Notes: generated from the sequence alone by a model not told the origin. Shown: positions 29,369-41,355, numbered from the stretch's first letter. The stretch: DNA of 64,000 nt from Chiridota heheva (GCA_020152595.1 JAIGNY010001194.1:1871001-1935000); one strand, 5' to 3'. Translations and numbers: made by a program.

Positions 29369-30097
29369 CAGGGGCGGTGCCATGATTTGTCCATCAAAAC
29401 TAGAGGCCAGCCTCTTTCAAAGAGGCTATAATACATGCCTTATTCGACGTACTGTCTAATAAGATCCCATTCTCTAATAAGTGCCCACCCAACATTTTTT
29501 GACTGCTAACATATCTCAACATCAAAAATAATCAATCTTATTTATGTTCCATACCGTTTTTAGCACTAGCCCAAATCATGGGATATTTTTCGCTGAATTC
29601 CCACTGTGCGTGACCCCCGGGCATGGGCGCTCATTGGGAAGAAATTTTACGCCTAAAAAAGTAGTGCAAGTTTGTTTTCGTAAGTGCCCTGGGTGCTTAA
29701 TAAGTTATTACATGGAATGTGGTATAGACTTTCTTCATCAAGCACTAACATTAAAAGAACGCTCACAGAGTTCTTTTAATTCATGGATGTTTGAAAAACA
29801 TAAGGTCTCATTATTAATTCTTGCGTCGTTAAAAAAATAACGTCGATTCATGGATGTTTGAAAAACATAAAGAGTTCTCATTATTAATTCTTGCGTCGTT
29901 AAAAAATAAATTAAATGTTCATTAGAAATTATTTAGGTTGATTTGAACATTCATCAAAGGTTATCAATACATATGAAATGTGTTTGAATATTCTGCAGAC
30001 TCCAGAATAATACACTCTTACATCTCGGCTGAGTGCTCCTTCAAATCGTTTTTTTATATGGAGGGGGAGGGGGGGACAATGCATGGCACCAACCCTG
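29369..30097. mobile_element. Possible hAT-type element with CAGGGGCGGTGCCATG ends
   Basis: The left CAGGGGCGGTGCCATG matches, inverted, the right CATGGCACCAACCCTG. Flanking 8-mers do not match, so target duplication is lost or the limits are wrong. A 67-bp tandem duplication lies inside (29780-29909). Non-coding. Confidence 0.45.
29780..29909 (+). repeat. 67-bp tandem duplication
   Basis: A unit starting 'ttcatggatgtttgaaaaac' at 29780 starts again at 29847 and runs to 'gcgtcgttaaaaaataa', with only small changes. Confidence 0.85.
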
Positions 30098-30276
30098 AAC
30101 TGCAACACCCAATGAAATACACTATTATAAAATCTCTTTAAAAGAAACTAAAAACTTAAAAATTATGTTCACCCTCTTGAATGAGTAAAAATATACTTGA
30201 TCAACTGAGTTTGCTGTACCCTGAAAATGACAAGAAAATATTAACTTTACTTTATTACAAATGCTATGGACTAATG

Positions 30277-30723
30277 CAAGGTTTCTTAATTACAATTTTA
30301 AAGAGCCATCATTTTACAACAGCTAAAGGCCGTGGGCCAATCGCGTGACAAAGCAAGTGTCATGTGACAAACAAAACCAAACAATCCCTGAATACAAACA
30401 AGTTGAGAGCATGCGCAATTAGAAGGATGTACGTCAAATGTTAGCGGTCCTCTTATCCACCTTCCTTTGACAGGCTGCGAACCCAATTCATAGCGAAACT
30501 AAAGATATCATTTTATTTGATAAGCAGCAATGTTTTTGTGAGCTGATCTGCCTAGGAAAACTCCCAGAATAAACAAGTATTTTGTGATTTTGACCGATCT
30601 CATTCGGATTGATCTTACATGCAATGCACTGTATTGCATTATATAATAACTATTGTTCGTGGGCCAGATTGGATTGTCTGGCAGGCCAGATTTAGCCCAC
30701 GGGTCGCCTATTAAGAATTGCCG
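30277..30723. mobile_element. hAT-type non-autonomous element, copy 1, with 8-bp TSD
   Basis: GACTAATG stands immediately left (30269-30276) and right (30724-30731). The element starts CAAGGTTTCTTAATTA and ends CTATTAAGAATTGCCG, sharing an inverted TTCTTAAT core. An 8-bp target duplication is the hAT hallmark. The second copy is at 44445-44858; both contain CCAGATTGGATTGTCTGG near the right end. Non-coding. Confidence 0.88.
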
Positions 30724-30731
30724 GACTAATG

Positions 30732-31630
30732 TACAGTATTTACTGATACATTAATGTATGATAATTACTCAATAATTATTACCTGCTCATTAAAAACAAC
30801 TATGCTTATAATAACTTAAAAGAATCTTCATATAATTTCTAAACTTAGGGATGTGGAAATTTGAAATCAAGAAGGAAAAATAATGTATAGATGTGCTAAA
30901 AATTGCACTGATTAATTTGAACTTATTAAAAGTCTTTATCTAGTGTTGTGTGGGTAGATTATATTGTGCAATTATGCACTTTCTCAGACCAATCCCTGTT
31001 AACATGATTGATTGATTTTACCATCATAGATAACAATAGTGCCACATGTAGCAAAGCAAACATTTAAGTTGTCAGAAGTCCTATATACGATTTGAATGGT
31101 ACGATGACAGCAATATCTGGCTAAGTGCACTTTCACTTCAAAATCTCGGCACAATTAAGTTATTTAGTTCTCATCACAAACGCGATAAACTTAATACAAA
31201 ATACAAAAAGGACTGCCAATGATATTTTGTTCAATTTTAAAAGCTGACTTCACAAAATTGTCTTGAATTTGCTGTTCACATGATATGGCAGACAAATATC
31301 AATGCACAAAAATAATTAACTTTGGTTTGAGAAAAAAGGGTGAAGAAAGTTTGAGAATTGTTCAAAATTTGCAAGATACTGCAATGATAATATAATGATA
31401 AATGTCATGTAAATATATAAGTGTGAAAGCATTCCAAATCTTCGTTTTTAACTTTATTTCCTAATTTTCTTTCATTAGAAATGATAATAACATCTATTCT
31501 AAATATTTTATCAGAATTTATAACTTATCTTCTTCAAAAAATTGGAGCAGAGCATTAAACAAAGGATTTACATAAAAGCAGTCTGCTTGAGCATATATAA
31601 AATAAAAAGCTAAAAGCTAAATCCATAGGA
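30732..31630. other. Intergenic, no feature recognised
   Basis: AT-rich sequence without recognisable genes or repeats. Confidence 0.5.
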
Positions 31631-31634
31631 GCCA

Positions 31635-31890
31635 TTAGGCTCATTAAGTCGGTGCTTATCCCCAGTTTCCATGGCGCAAGCGGATGAGAGTACATTACTC
31701 CCCCTGGACGGGAAGCCAGTCCATCACAGATTAACTCCCCAGCAGTGCTGGTACTCATTTTACAGCTGAGTTGACTGAAGCAAGTAAAGTGTCTTGCTCA
31801 AGGACACAATGCAGCGCTCACGACAGGAATCGAACTCTGTACATCTTAAATACAAGCATGGCTCTTAACCACTGAGCTACAGTACAGCAC
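31635..31890 (-). mobile_element. tRNA-derived SINE
   Basis: On the minus strand the head (about 31890 down to 31815) has an A-box-like TGTAGCTCAGTGGTTAAGAG and a B-box-like GTTCGATTCC. It is followed by a body containing GTGTCCTTGAGCAAGACAC, a phrase common in animal SINEs. The lower end of the body is approximate. Confidence 0.7.
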
Positions 31891-31944
31891 CTCAAAAAAA
31901 AATTAACCTAACAAATATCCCATCATCAACTTTCTCAAATTATC

Positions 31945-32395
31945 CAAGTCTGAAGTTGTAACATGGACACTGCCATTTTGTGTTGAAATGATGACAATGA
32001 TGACATGTGCTCTACTGTATGTTCTAGCACAAATACTAAAATGTTATTTCTTTAGAATTCTCATTAAAATTCTCTTTCCAAAATGCTTTGACATGAAACC
32101 CTAAGAATCATATCATATACAAATAAAAATTCATACACCCATGCAAAGAAAAAAATGAGAAAATTTTGAAATAGATTACAAAGAAATACATTCTAATCTA
32201 ATTCTAATCTGTACTGGGTGTATGACATTACTTTTTAGTGGGAGTATGAACAAAATGGCTGCTCCCTTGTGAGTTTATATTGACAGAATTAAATTGGAAA
32301 TCATATGCTTAATTGTTTTGTACAATGTGAAATTTATTCAGATAACTTATAATTATTATTTCTATCATATTAAATGAAGAAAAAGCATGACTTTA
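31945..32395. repeat. Interspersed repeat H, intact copy
   Basis: It runs from 'agtctgaagttgtaacatg' and 'ctgccattttgt' through 'gtactgggtgtatga', 'aaaatggctgctc' and 'tttctatcatatta'. The same ordered blocks occur split at 48245-48320 and 49015-49370, where an element G copy and other sequence lie between them. Family unknown. Confidence 0.6.
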
Positions 32396-32408
32396 TGTCG
32401 CCTTCAAA

Positions 32409-32610
32409 CAGGCACATAGCCAGAAGGTTTAAAGGGGGGAGCTGACCTCTATGAAAAACAATTTGAACCTGAGTGGCGGACCAGATGAGATTCGCTTATT
32501 TACATATTAAGTGCAAATAATTTAAAGATGCCCGTCAAAAATTGACATTCTGCAAAGGAGAGGAGATGGGGGGGGGAGCAGCCACAGCTCCCCCATTGGC
32601 TACGTTCCTG
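32409..32610. mobile_element. Short hAT-type MITE with near-perfect TSD
   Basis: Left CAGGCACATAGCCAGAAGG; right CCATTGGCTACGTTCCTG, an imperfect inverted repeat with a common (G)TAGCCA core. The left flank CCTTCAAA and right flank CCTTCGAA agree at 7 of 8 positions. It is 202 bp and non-coding. Confidence 0.7.
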
Positions 32611-32639
32611 CCTTCGAAGGTCTGTGGGCATAAAGAGGC

Positions 32640-33400
32640 AACATATGCTAAATTGCTTTAAAATCTATGAAAATTGACAATTGTATAGAATTCATAATAG
32701 TGCATCAATGTGACAATTTTCATGCTTATTTGTGATGTATTACAGGGCTTACTTGGTACTTTCTAATTTCCATTTTGATGCAGTCATAATTCTATGAAGA
32801 CATGCAAGAAATTCAAACAGAAACTTTTTTGGTCTGATCATACTCCTATGAAATCCTACCAGGAATATACCGCATCATCTTTTTGTAGTGAATAAGATTT
32901 AAAAAGAAAATTACAGAGTTATATAAAATATCTTGAACTGTCGGCCCAGTCATACATCACAAATTGTAGCATAAATGAATATTTTAGCATAAATAAAAAA
33001 TTGAGCAAACATTGTTCAGCCATTAGTTCAAAAATTAAGTGCTATTTTCAAAAATTCAAAAACTGACTTGCTCAGACTTGAAAACCTTTTGATCAATGTA
33101 GAAATAGCTGTGTTCAATAGACCTTTAAAATCAATCTTAACTACAGCTAAGATGAAAATTTATATGATAATGCATGATTGAGTAGTATTGTAATATGTTT
33201 CTGTGAAATTACAGTGGTTTTGTGATGTCACCCTGTCATACATGACAAATTAGCATAAATCAAAAAAGTTATCAAGCTTTGATTAGCTGCACTCAAAAAC
33301 TAAAAGAACTATTTTCAACATTAAAAAACTTGACTTACTCAGACTTGAAAACTCTTTTGATTAATGTAGAAATAGCTGTGTTCAATAGACCTTTGATTTA
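32640..33400. repeat. Diverged relative of TTAA family B, with internal duplication
   Basis: The left interior resembles 6090-6300 ('gctaaattgcttcaaaatct'-like). Near 33020-33125 and again at 33290-33400 the same block occurs, including 'gaaatagctgtgttcaatag' and 'acctt'. The TTAA ends are not cleanly preserved. Confidence 0.5.
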
Positions 33401-33449
33401 AAGTTTAATGTTGAAGCAAGGGTGTTTATATACATATTTAATGCAAGGA

Positions 33450-33760
33450 ACAAAGGACTTTGGCCCGACTGAAATGACCCAACTTTAGAAGGGTCATTCG
33501 CGAGTCCTTTGAACCATGCATAAATATGCATATAAACGTGATGCCAAAACATTATTCTATTTATACGATTTCTGTGATCGATTGTTTAAAATGCATGAAA
33601 AAAGAATGAAAACCGAAAAAAGTTTGCAAACATTTTTTCGCTTTGATAGGAAATTGACCTGTTGTGAAAATGGACTATACCAAATACTCGAGCCATGCAT
33701 TACGGGAGTTAAATGCATGGGTCATACCAATGCAAGTACTCCATAGCAATTGTATTATTC
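33450..33760. repeat. Interspersed repeat shared with 7080-7400
   Basis: Contains a 'ggcccgactgaaatgaccc'-like block and a 'catgggtcataccaatgca' block in the same order as in the AAAS intron copy. The second block also appears near 58260. Confidence 0.5.
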
Positions 33761-34059
33761 AATTTAAAGTATACATACAACCAAGATGAAATATTATATG
33801 ATGAGTAATTTTTTAGGGTAGTACTGTACTGCGGCTTGTGAATTCTGTACAGTGCACTTTCTGAGTTGACTGGATGGACATGTTTTTCATATCACAAAAT
33901 AATTTGATGAATCACCTCTATGATTTCTTAATTATCATATTTACAACTGTTTCAGAACACAAGCCACCAAAATCCAAAATGCATAACAATGCACAAGAAT
34001 CTCCGTATCACACTATGTTTACAAGATTAAGTAATTTTACATGTTTATAGACTTCTTAA

Positions 34060-35323
34060 AGGATTACTTCAGGGGTAAAGCAAGTTATCTGATATGATGG
34101 AGGACTTCAAAATATGTGTTTTCACTCAAAGAATGATTGTTATCTGCCATTCCCATGCACACCACAGCCAAGTGGCCTAAGGTTATTTGTGTGTATAAGA
34201 TTACAGAAAGCTAGCGCTGAATACACAGGGCACTTTTGTGATTGAAATCACTCATCCGTGTTAGGTGTCTTAGTGGGAGAAATTTGTTTTCAAATTGATG
34301 ATAAAATAGCTGTGTATCATATGCCCGAGTTGATGTGTACATTAAGTGTGAATGATTGATGGACCATTTCTCCTAAGGAAAGATATTGCTTCAGAAATGA
34401 TCATCATTATGAAACCAGTTCCATTGTGCTGGCAAGTCTCCCAGATAGCATCTGTATAAGCTCCACAAACTTTAGTTCTTTTGACACAACTATAGCTATA
34501 TACTGGAAACCACTTATAATAGCTTGTAACACATATCTATGCAACATCAGCCAGAGTGAATAAATCTATCACAAATCACTCTAAATAGCTAGAAATCCCA
34601 TCAAATTTTGTTAAACCATAAGTTAGGGCATTTTTTTTTTTTTTAAATTAAATTTTACAAATATTTACTGACCTGCTTTGCCTCCTGAAGTGATAAAGTG
34701 TTGATATGTTTATGTGTCCTAAATAGCTAGCAACATGAAGCAATATCTTTCCTTAGGAGAAATGGTCCGTCAATCATTCACAGTTAATGCACATTATTAC
34801 CTCGGGCATTATGATACACAGCTATATTTACCACCAGTTTGAAAACAAAGTTCTCCCACTAAGACACGTAACACGGATGAGTGATTTCAGAGTGATTTCA
34901 AAAGTTCCTTGATTATTCATCTCTGGCGTTGTGTAATCTTATACACACAAATAGCCTTGGGCTACTTGGCTGTGGTGTACATGCATGGAACTTAAACAAT
35001 CATTGTTTGGAGTGGAAACACAATACACTGAACAGGAAGTGGGTTGGTAATTGTCATACCTGAGTTTTCAGGATTAACTCAGGTGTCGGGTGCGGGTAGG
35101 CTTAAAGAGAAACTTTTTAGCATGTACCTGGTATGACTCTTGGCGTTAGAGACATTTTGTCACTCTCCATGCGGGTCTAAAAACTTCGCTGAAAGGATTG
35201 CCAAACATTAAACTTATATATCTCCTTAACAGAATAAGATTTTGAATGCTTTTTTCACCATTTTGTTTCTTTTGAAGTCCTTTTTTACATAAGATGAACA
35301 TGTTTGACCACTGAACTAATCCT
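34060..35323. mobile_element. Family A MITE, copy 4, containing another foldback element
   Basis: TTAA (34056-34059) precedes AGGATTACTTCAGGGGTAAA. The right arm (35205-35323) ends GACCACTGAACTAATCCT; the right TTAA is lost. The centre is occupied by a separate inverted-repeat element (about 34122-35020), so this is a nested pair. Confidence 0.7.
34122..35020. mobile_element. Foldback element with about 270-bp arms
   Basis: The left arm (34130-34400) and right arm (34735-35015) are reverse complements with moderate divergence. For example, 'caccacagccaagtggccta' pairs with 'ggctacttggctgtggtg', and 'tttctcctaaggaaagatat' with 'atatctttccttaggagaaa'. About 330 bp of single-copy sequence lies between. 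No coding capacity. Confidence 0.8.
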
Positions 35324-36300
35324 GGAATATATTTGAGTTTAGAAATTTGTGCACTCACTTTTCAGTGTAGTGACCCATTAAAAGATGACAATATCACAGC
35401 TTTTACAAATTTTCAGCCTCCTCATGTATGGAATATGCAAATTTGTTATGTCATTATTTTTAAGTCCTACTGATTTGTTTGATTAATCCCATTACTTTTT
35501 TTTTTTTTTTAAACTTAGTAATTTTCAGAGTAGTGTAAGTTGGAAAAATCTTCTTTTTATTTGTATTTTTTAATGGGACTTACTGAAGACTTATGAACAC
35601 ATGCTTCACTTAAGTAGCAAAATATATTTTTCAGCATCACTGGACTTTTTATGTCAGCCAGAATGGTTACAACTCATTGCGTTTTACCAAAAACTGTGTA
35701 CATATCTATGACAATTCATGTCTAAGTTAACTTATCCAAAGAATGCACTTTATTATGACTCTAACTCCCATAAAGGTTTGCATTGCACAAAAAAGCTAAT
35801 TACCTTAATGCCTGACTGAATACCTCTTTCTACTACATTAAGTCCCTATACACTTTACTGCAAAAAAACCATTCCTAGCCAGCTTTCTAAAATCTTTGAA
35901 GGACAAAATCAACATGGAGAAAGGAATTTTTTATCTCATTTACCCACACTTGCTAGTTAATTTGGTTGCGACTAGAGAAAAGTAATATTTGTATGAGTAG
36001 GATGTCGATCTTTCGGTTAATTGCTCTTCGTGCTGAATAAATGCTGATTGGGTATCTGTTCCCAAGAGAGCATACCAAATCATGATACAAAAACCGCTGG
36101 AATAAGGTGCGTGTCGTAACTCAAGCCTGAAAATATTGAAAAGACAGCACTCGTAAAGGTCATTCAAGAAGGGCGCAATATCTTCAGATATTTTTTAACA
36201 ACACCTTTCACAAACGAGGTTGAAAATTGATCTGTTCTCGGGGGAAACTATCGTCTAACCAAATAGCAGCTTAAACACTTATCATGGAGGAATTCACAGT
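35324..36300. other. Intergenic, no feature recognised
   Basis: AT-rich, with poly-T runs near 35500. No gene or repeat was recognised. Confidence 0.5.
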
Positions 36301-36768
36301 CAAGGATAGTTCAGTGGTCAAGCATCTTGACCTTATATGAAAGATAACCTTAAAAGAAACAAACTGATGAAGAAAGCATTAAAAATTCTTATTCTGTTAA
36401 GGGGATATTCAAGTTTAAAGCTCTTGTCTTATTTGTGTAGAAATGCAAGTTATTCTTTTTCCTCAAATTTTCTTCAGGTGGTAAATATAATTTGACCCTT
36501 ATTTTCTGTTTCAAACTGATAACTTTTCTGGCATATCCAATGGTTTTTAAGCCATAAAATCACAGGACAAAATATGATGGAATACATAAAAACTTTTGAG
36601 GAATCTGAGACTGTGACATCACAACTAGTCTGATTTCAGCCGTTTTACACAAATGATACCAAACTCTTAAGTTAAACTTAAAGGAAAAAGATTTTTGAAA
36701 GCTTTCGTCACTATTTTGTCATTTTTGAAGTCTTCTTTTATAAAGACTTGCTTAAGACAAATCCTTGA
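36301..36768. mobile_element. Long-TIR MITE, family A, copy 5, degraded
   Basis: The left end reads AAGGATAGTTCAGTGGTCAA and the right end GACTTGCTTAAGACAAATCC. It keeps 'catcacaactagtctgattt' in the centre. The TTAA target is not preserved. It appears older than the copies at 23766 and 39098. Confidence 0.65.
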
Positions 36769-37247
36769 ACAAATTTATAATCAGTCAAATTTAGATTAAA
36801 CAAAAAATACAATTACAAATTTTGAAGGCAGTGCATTTTGAAGGCAGTGCTGCATTTTGAAGGCAGTGAGTTAAAGAGTAATGCATCTCTGTTTGGAATC
36901 TTCACCGTGTAATCTTAATCAGTCAAGGAAAATAATGCACCATCAGAAAGTGGTAAAATCAATTAAATTGGTTCAATTTCTAAGTAACTGAACATTTTTG
37001 AACTAATTATTTCAAGGCAGTGATGCGTGCAGTTTAGCTTTGAAAGTAATCACTTCCACTAGAAGTAACATTAAACATGGGAGTGCATTTTGAAAAAAAT
37101 GAATACAGTAGTTCACACTGCATGTTTCCTGAAGAATATATTTTGGATGTAGAAAATACATTTACATCAAGAGTAAATTAACACACAATAACAGCATATA
37201 GGGTACAGCTAGGATTTAGAACTGGTTGTTTCAAATATTTGTTTAAA

Positions 37248-37480
37248 ACAGCTTCTATTTTCAAAATAGATTTATATTGTCAAAATGGACTGGAATAAAG
37301 CCTTCACATTGCCATATTATATTCCATGTTTGGTAGTTAATACACTCTGTACCAGAATAGGAAAGAAAAATGTAGTTAGCTTCTGGTGCAAAGTTTTTTT
37401 CTTTATAATGGCAATGTGAAGGCTTTATTCTAGTCCATTTTGACAATAGAAATACATTTCAAAAATAGAAGCTGTTTAAT
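37248..37480. repeat. Foldback with about 70-bp arms
   Basis: The left arm (37250-37315) contains 'cagcttctattttcaaaata' and 'tcaaaatggactggaataaa'. The right arm (37408-37480) is its reverse complement with few changes, and both include the 'cttcacattgccat'/'atggcaatgtgaag' pair. The loop is about 90 bp. Confidence 0.8.
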
Positions 37481-37831
37481 ACAGACAATTTAATAAACAA
37501 ATTATACACAACCTTTCAAAGCCTACTTGCAACATCAGCTGTTGTAATTGGAGCCCTTGCCTTGAAATCACAAAAAGACAATTATCAAAAAAATGTGTTA
37601 TTTATTATATCAAGTATAATTTTGTATCCATAAATTTTACAAATGTTCCATTTTTCAGATGAATGTTCAAGGCAATATCAGTCGGTAAAAAATGATTTCA
37701 TATCTCAAGTTAAGAAATTAATTCTAGAAATATATATTTCACCTTATGTCAGTTTGAATTACTTTCAAGACACGTTTTCCTTTGATACAAAAGAAACTTA
37801 CCAATGTGATTTTTTCTTGGCTTTACTTTCT

Positions 37832-38275
37832 TTGTTTGTTTGGGGAGGGCTTAACGGCAACATAACAGCGAGGGTCAAATTATGCCTAAGAGGTTAGATC
37901 ATTCAAGAGGTAGGAAGAAAAGAAAATAGACTGAGAGAAACAGGGGAACTAAAAGCCAGCAAGCTGGGATCGAAAGAGAAAGTGCATGGGTGAACAAAGG
38001 AGCAAAAGTAGAAAAGAAGGGGGTGGGAGAGAAGGACTAAATATGGTAGTAGAGGAAAACATGATGAAGGAGATAATTACATTTGGAGGGTTTTTCTGGA
38101 AGAGCTCAGCTATTGAGTTGTGGGGAGCGAGGGAAGCTCTGGGAAGGTTGTACAGGGGGTAGGCAAGGAGGACATGGTGGACTGTGAGGGTGCAATGACA
38201 ATTGTTGCAGAGGGTAGTTTCTTTGTTACTTCTTCCCATTGATCCTGTTTTAGAGGTTTTAACTGGGCATTAATT
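37832..38275 (-). pseudogene. 5'-truncated LINE: C-terminal frame plus 3' UTR
   Basis: On the minus strand a frame from 38239 to 37949 contains ETTLCNNCHCTLTVHHVLLA and then PLYNLPRASL. This matches the CxxC...H...(C)P.Y...R pattern found at the C-terminus of I/Jockey/L2-type reverse transcriptase proteins; the last Cys is replaced by Tyr. The frame ends in a stop at 37949, followed by a pyrimidine-rich 3' UTR whose last bases (GTTGCCGTTAAGCC) match the tails at 1571, 5567 and 26820. No catalytic RT domain remains, so this is a dead copy. The clade is not certain. Confidence 0.6.
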
Positions 38276-38282
38276 TTCTTAA

Positions 38283-39012
38283 AGGAATATTCCCATGCTT
38301 TTTGTAATATTTTCATGCTTTTTGTAATATTCTCATGGTTTTTTGTCAAATTTTATTTGAAAGGGCATACTTTTAGAGCTAATTTGGTACAAAAATCAGG
38401 TTGATATCATATTTCATTCAGGAGATATGGATTTTAAAGATTTCCCAATTGCTTAAGTTAAAGTTTTTGTACAGTATGATGAATTCGTGTTTGATGATGT
38501 CATGGTGGCAATTCCATTGCAAATCTTTATGTATTTCTTTGAACGTTAATTGGTTGTTTCTGTATGATGAGGAACAATTTTCCAAAAGTTATTGAAGTAG
38601 GGTACATTTGGCAATGTATGTTAATACCTAAGTTTCATCAAGTTATTTTTCTAGCAGGTTTTACTAAAAAAAGAATGATAGATTTTAATGAAATACATCA
38701 ACTTTGTGGGAGAATGTGTTGCTGTAAGCCTTTTCCTATTCATTTATTGGCATTTTTTGTGAACCTTTAAGTTTTAATATCTCCTGGTAGGAATAACATA
38801 TCAACATGATTGTTGTACTAAATTGTTTCTAAAATTTTCTCTTTCTCACGAAAGTTTACGAAAAAACATGAGAATATTCATTTGAAAACATGGGAATATT
38901 CCTTTAATAACATGGGAATATTCCTTTAAAAACGTGGAAATATTTCTTTGAAAACATGGGAATATTGCTTTTAAAACATGGACTATTTCTTTAAAAACAT
39001 AGGAATATTCCT
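38283..39012. mobile_element. TTAA-flanked MITE, family C, with amplified right end
   Basis: TTAA (38279-38282) precedes AGGAATATTCCCATG; the right end reads CATAGGAATATTCCT followed by TTAA (39013-39016). Near the right end the 22-bp unit AACATGGGAATATTCCTTTA is iterated about seven times (38868-39016). The open frames inside (for example 38401-38595) are AT-rich and unrecognised. The family C relative is at 53935-54497. Confidence 0.7.
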
Positions 39013-39097
39013 TTAACCAATATAGAAATTACTACATGTCCTTAAACCTTTAAAAGACTAAGTGTCACCTATAGGCAACATACTTTATTCTTTTTAA

Positions 39098-39652
39098 AGG
39101 ATTACTTCAGGGGTCAAGCAAGTTCATCTGATATGAAAGAGGACTTCAACAGAAACAAAATAGTGAAGAAAGCCTTTAAAAATCTTATTCCATTAAGGAG
39201 ATATTCAAATTTAAAGTTTGTTATCATTTCTGTAGAAACAACTGAAATCAGACTAGTTGTGACGTCAGTCTCAGATTTCTCAAAGTCTATGTATTTTAGG
39301 TTTATTTAATTTTTAAACTATTTAAATGATTTTTCTTTAAACTTTCTTCAGGCGGTATATTATAAATCCCCTTCCTAGATTCTGTTTCACTACTTTTTTG
39401 ACATATCTAATGGTTTATAAGCCACAAAATTGCAGGACAAAATATGATAGAATACATAAAGACTCTAAGGAATCTGAAGCTATGACATCACAACTAGTCT
39501 AATTTCAGTTGTTTCTATACAAATGATACCAAACTTTAAACTTAAATATTTCCTTAATGGAATAAGATTTTAAAATGCTTTCTACACAATTGTGTTTCTT
39601 TTGAAGTCCTCTTTCATATAGAATAGACTTGCTTGACCACTGAACTAATCCT
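39098..39652. mobile_element. Long-TIR MITE, family A, copy 6, well preserved
   Basis: TTAA at 39094-39097 and 39653-39656. Left AGGATTACTTCAGGGGTCAA; right TTGACCACTGAACTAATCCT. The arms continue inward through 'cttattccattaaggagata' and its complement, then 'tcagactagttgtgacgtca' and its complement, so nearly the whole element folds back. Confidence 0.88.
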
Positions 39653-39659
39653 TTAAACT

Positions 39660-41340
39660 CAATCATGTACCAAACAATGAAACGTTTCCTTTGATCATTC
39701 AGGTATTAACTAATAATCGTATTAATTAAAATAAAAGCTGCAAGTTTTGATGTCATGCCAAGTTCTCAGCTACGGTATCTCCATTTATCTCCAAAGCTTG
39801 GATATGTGTAGACTACTGATAATGAAAATTGCTATTTCTCTGCTACAGTATGGTATCAAATTTGCTGCAACTCATTAGAAATACAGGTATGCATTCTTAA
39901 CATGGATGTAAGTGCTGTGATAGACAGTAGGTAATAAACAGACTACAGGAATAATTAAGGCACTCCTATCAATATTTTCTCCAAATTCAACTGTGGCAGA
40001 CAATTTTTGTTCTCCTGAACAGAGTAAATCTATTGGTAGCACAGAACTAATTATTTTCCCAATTGAAACTTATGATAAAAGAGTCAAGTTTGTGGACCTA
40101 TTCGTACAAGAATGCGAAAGATTTGGGGTTTTTCGTGATGTTTTTCGAAAAGTAATATATAATATCTTTCACCAGAGGATTTTGTCCTTTGAAGTTTTTT
40201 AGGCTGAAGTGAAAAGGTGATATGCACCCTTGTCAAATGATTCAAATTTTAATATGGGTCCATGATAAATAAGTTCTTCCTAATTTTTTTCTGAAGCAGA
40301 CCTAGATTAGTTTGGAAATGCAAAGTTAAGACCTGTCCCTTCTCTACAATTCCTGAAGTTTTTAACTTCTGAGCTCTTTGCCCCATGAAATGAAATGAGA
40401 CCCCTCAAAAATATTTGTATTAGCCTTTTTTCTGGGGATTCTCATTTTTGGCTGCTGCAATAATACCCAATTAATTCTGTGCTACATATAATAAAATTGT
40501 TGAGACACACGTTAAGCATTGAGTTACAAGTCCATGCTTCAAGACACATAGCTGGACAAAGAACGATGTATATTCATGGTTTGAAAATGCAATTTCCCGT
40601 TTTGGAGCACTGAACAGGTAATTTGGTTTTCTTTCCAGTCAAAGAATTGGGACATGCAGAAACCTATTTAGCTACACTGGTTTATAAACTTCTTGAAAAA
40701 TAATGAAAATAAGTATCAAAACATGTTTTCAATATTGGTTTAAAGTTACAGCTAATAAAATGATCAGATCCAGGGGCGGTGGAGCCAGGGGCTGGGGCGG
40801 CGGAGACGGGGGATGTGCTGGTCAAATCTAGGTGACCATGTGTTATCATGTTACCAGATCTCATTATCCCACCCCCCCCTCCCCCACCCCCCACCTGCCA
40901 ATATTTTAAATGCTTCGTCTCCCCTGAGACCTGATTATTCCAGAAAATATACAAATTGAGGAAATCATTAATGGCCACATTCTCCATTTTATGAGGATTT
41001 TTTTACTATATACATGTACATGTATTACTGAAGGTCAACAAAAATCAGCTGACTCTGATCAATAATTTTATTAGCCATACCTTCCATTACCATTCTTTTA
41101 CCTGGAAGAGACATTTCTAAAAGTCATTAACAGTTGGATTTCATTAACCAAATCTAAACAATTAAATCTAAATTTAAAGTCTGCTACATGGTGTATTCCC
41201 TATTTATTAAAATTTTTAAGAAACTTTGATCAGCAGTATCTGAGAAACTGGATAAGCTTTTCTCAAAATTGAGGGCATAGCCCCCTCAATAATTATAAAG
41301 CATTCATACTCCACGAAAAAGTCTTAGAGTGACAGATTCC
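39660..41340. other. Intergenic; possible hAT-type end at 40771
   Basis: No gene. At 40771 CAGGGGCGGTGGAGCCAGGG resembles a hAT/Tip100-style terminus, but no matching inverted end was found. C- and G-runs lie at 40868-40895. Confidence 0.45.
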
Positions 41341-41355
41341 AGAACCAGTCCTCCC

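Noticed and set aside
38868..39016. CRISPR-like regular repeats
   Set aside because: Units are contiguous without spacers and belong to the end of a transposon in a eukaryotic genome.
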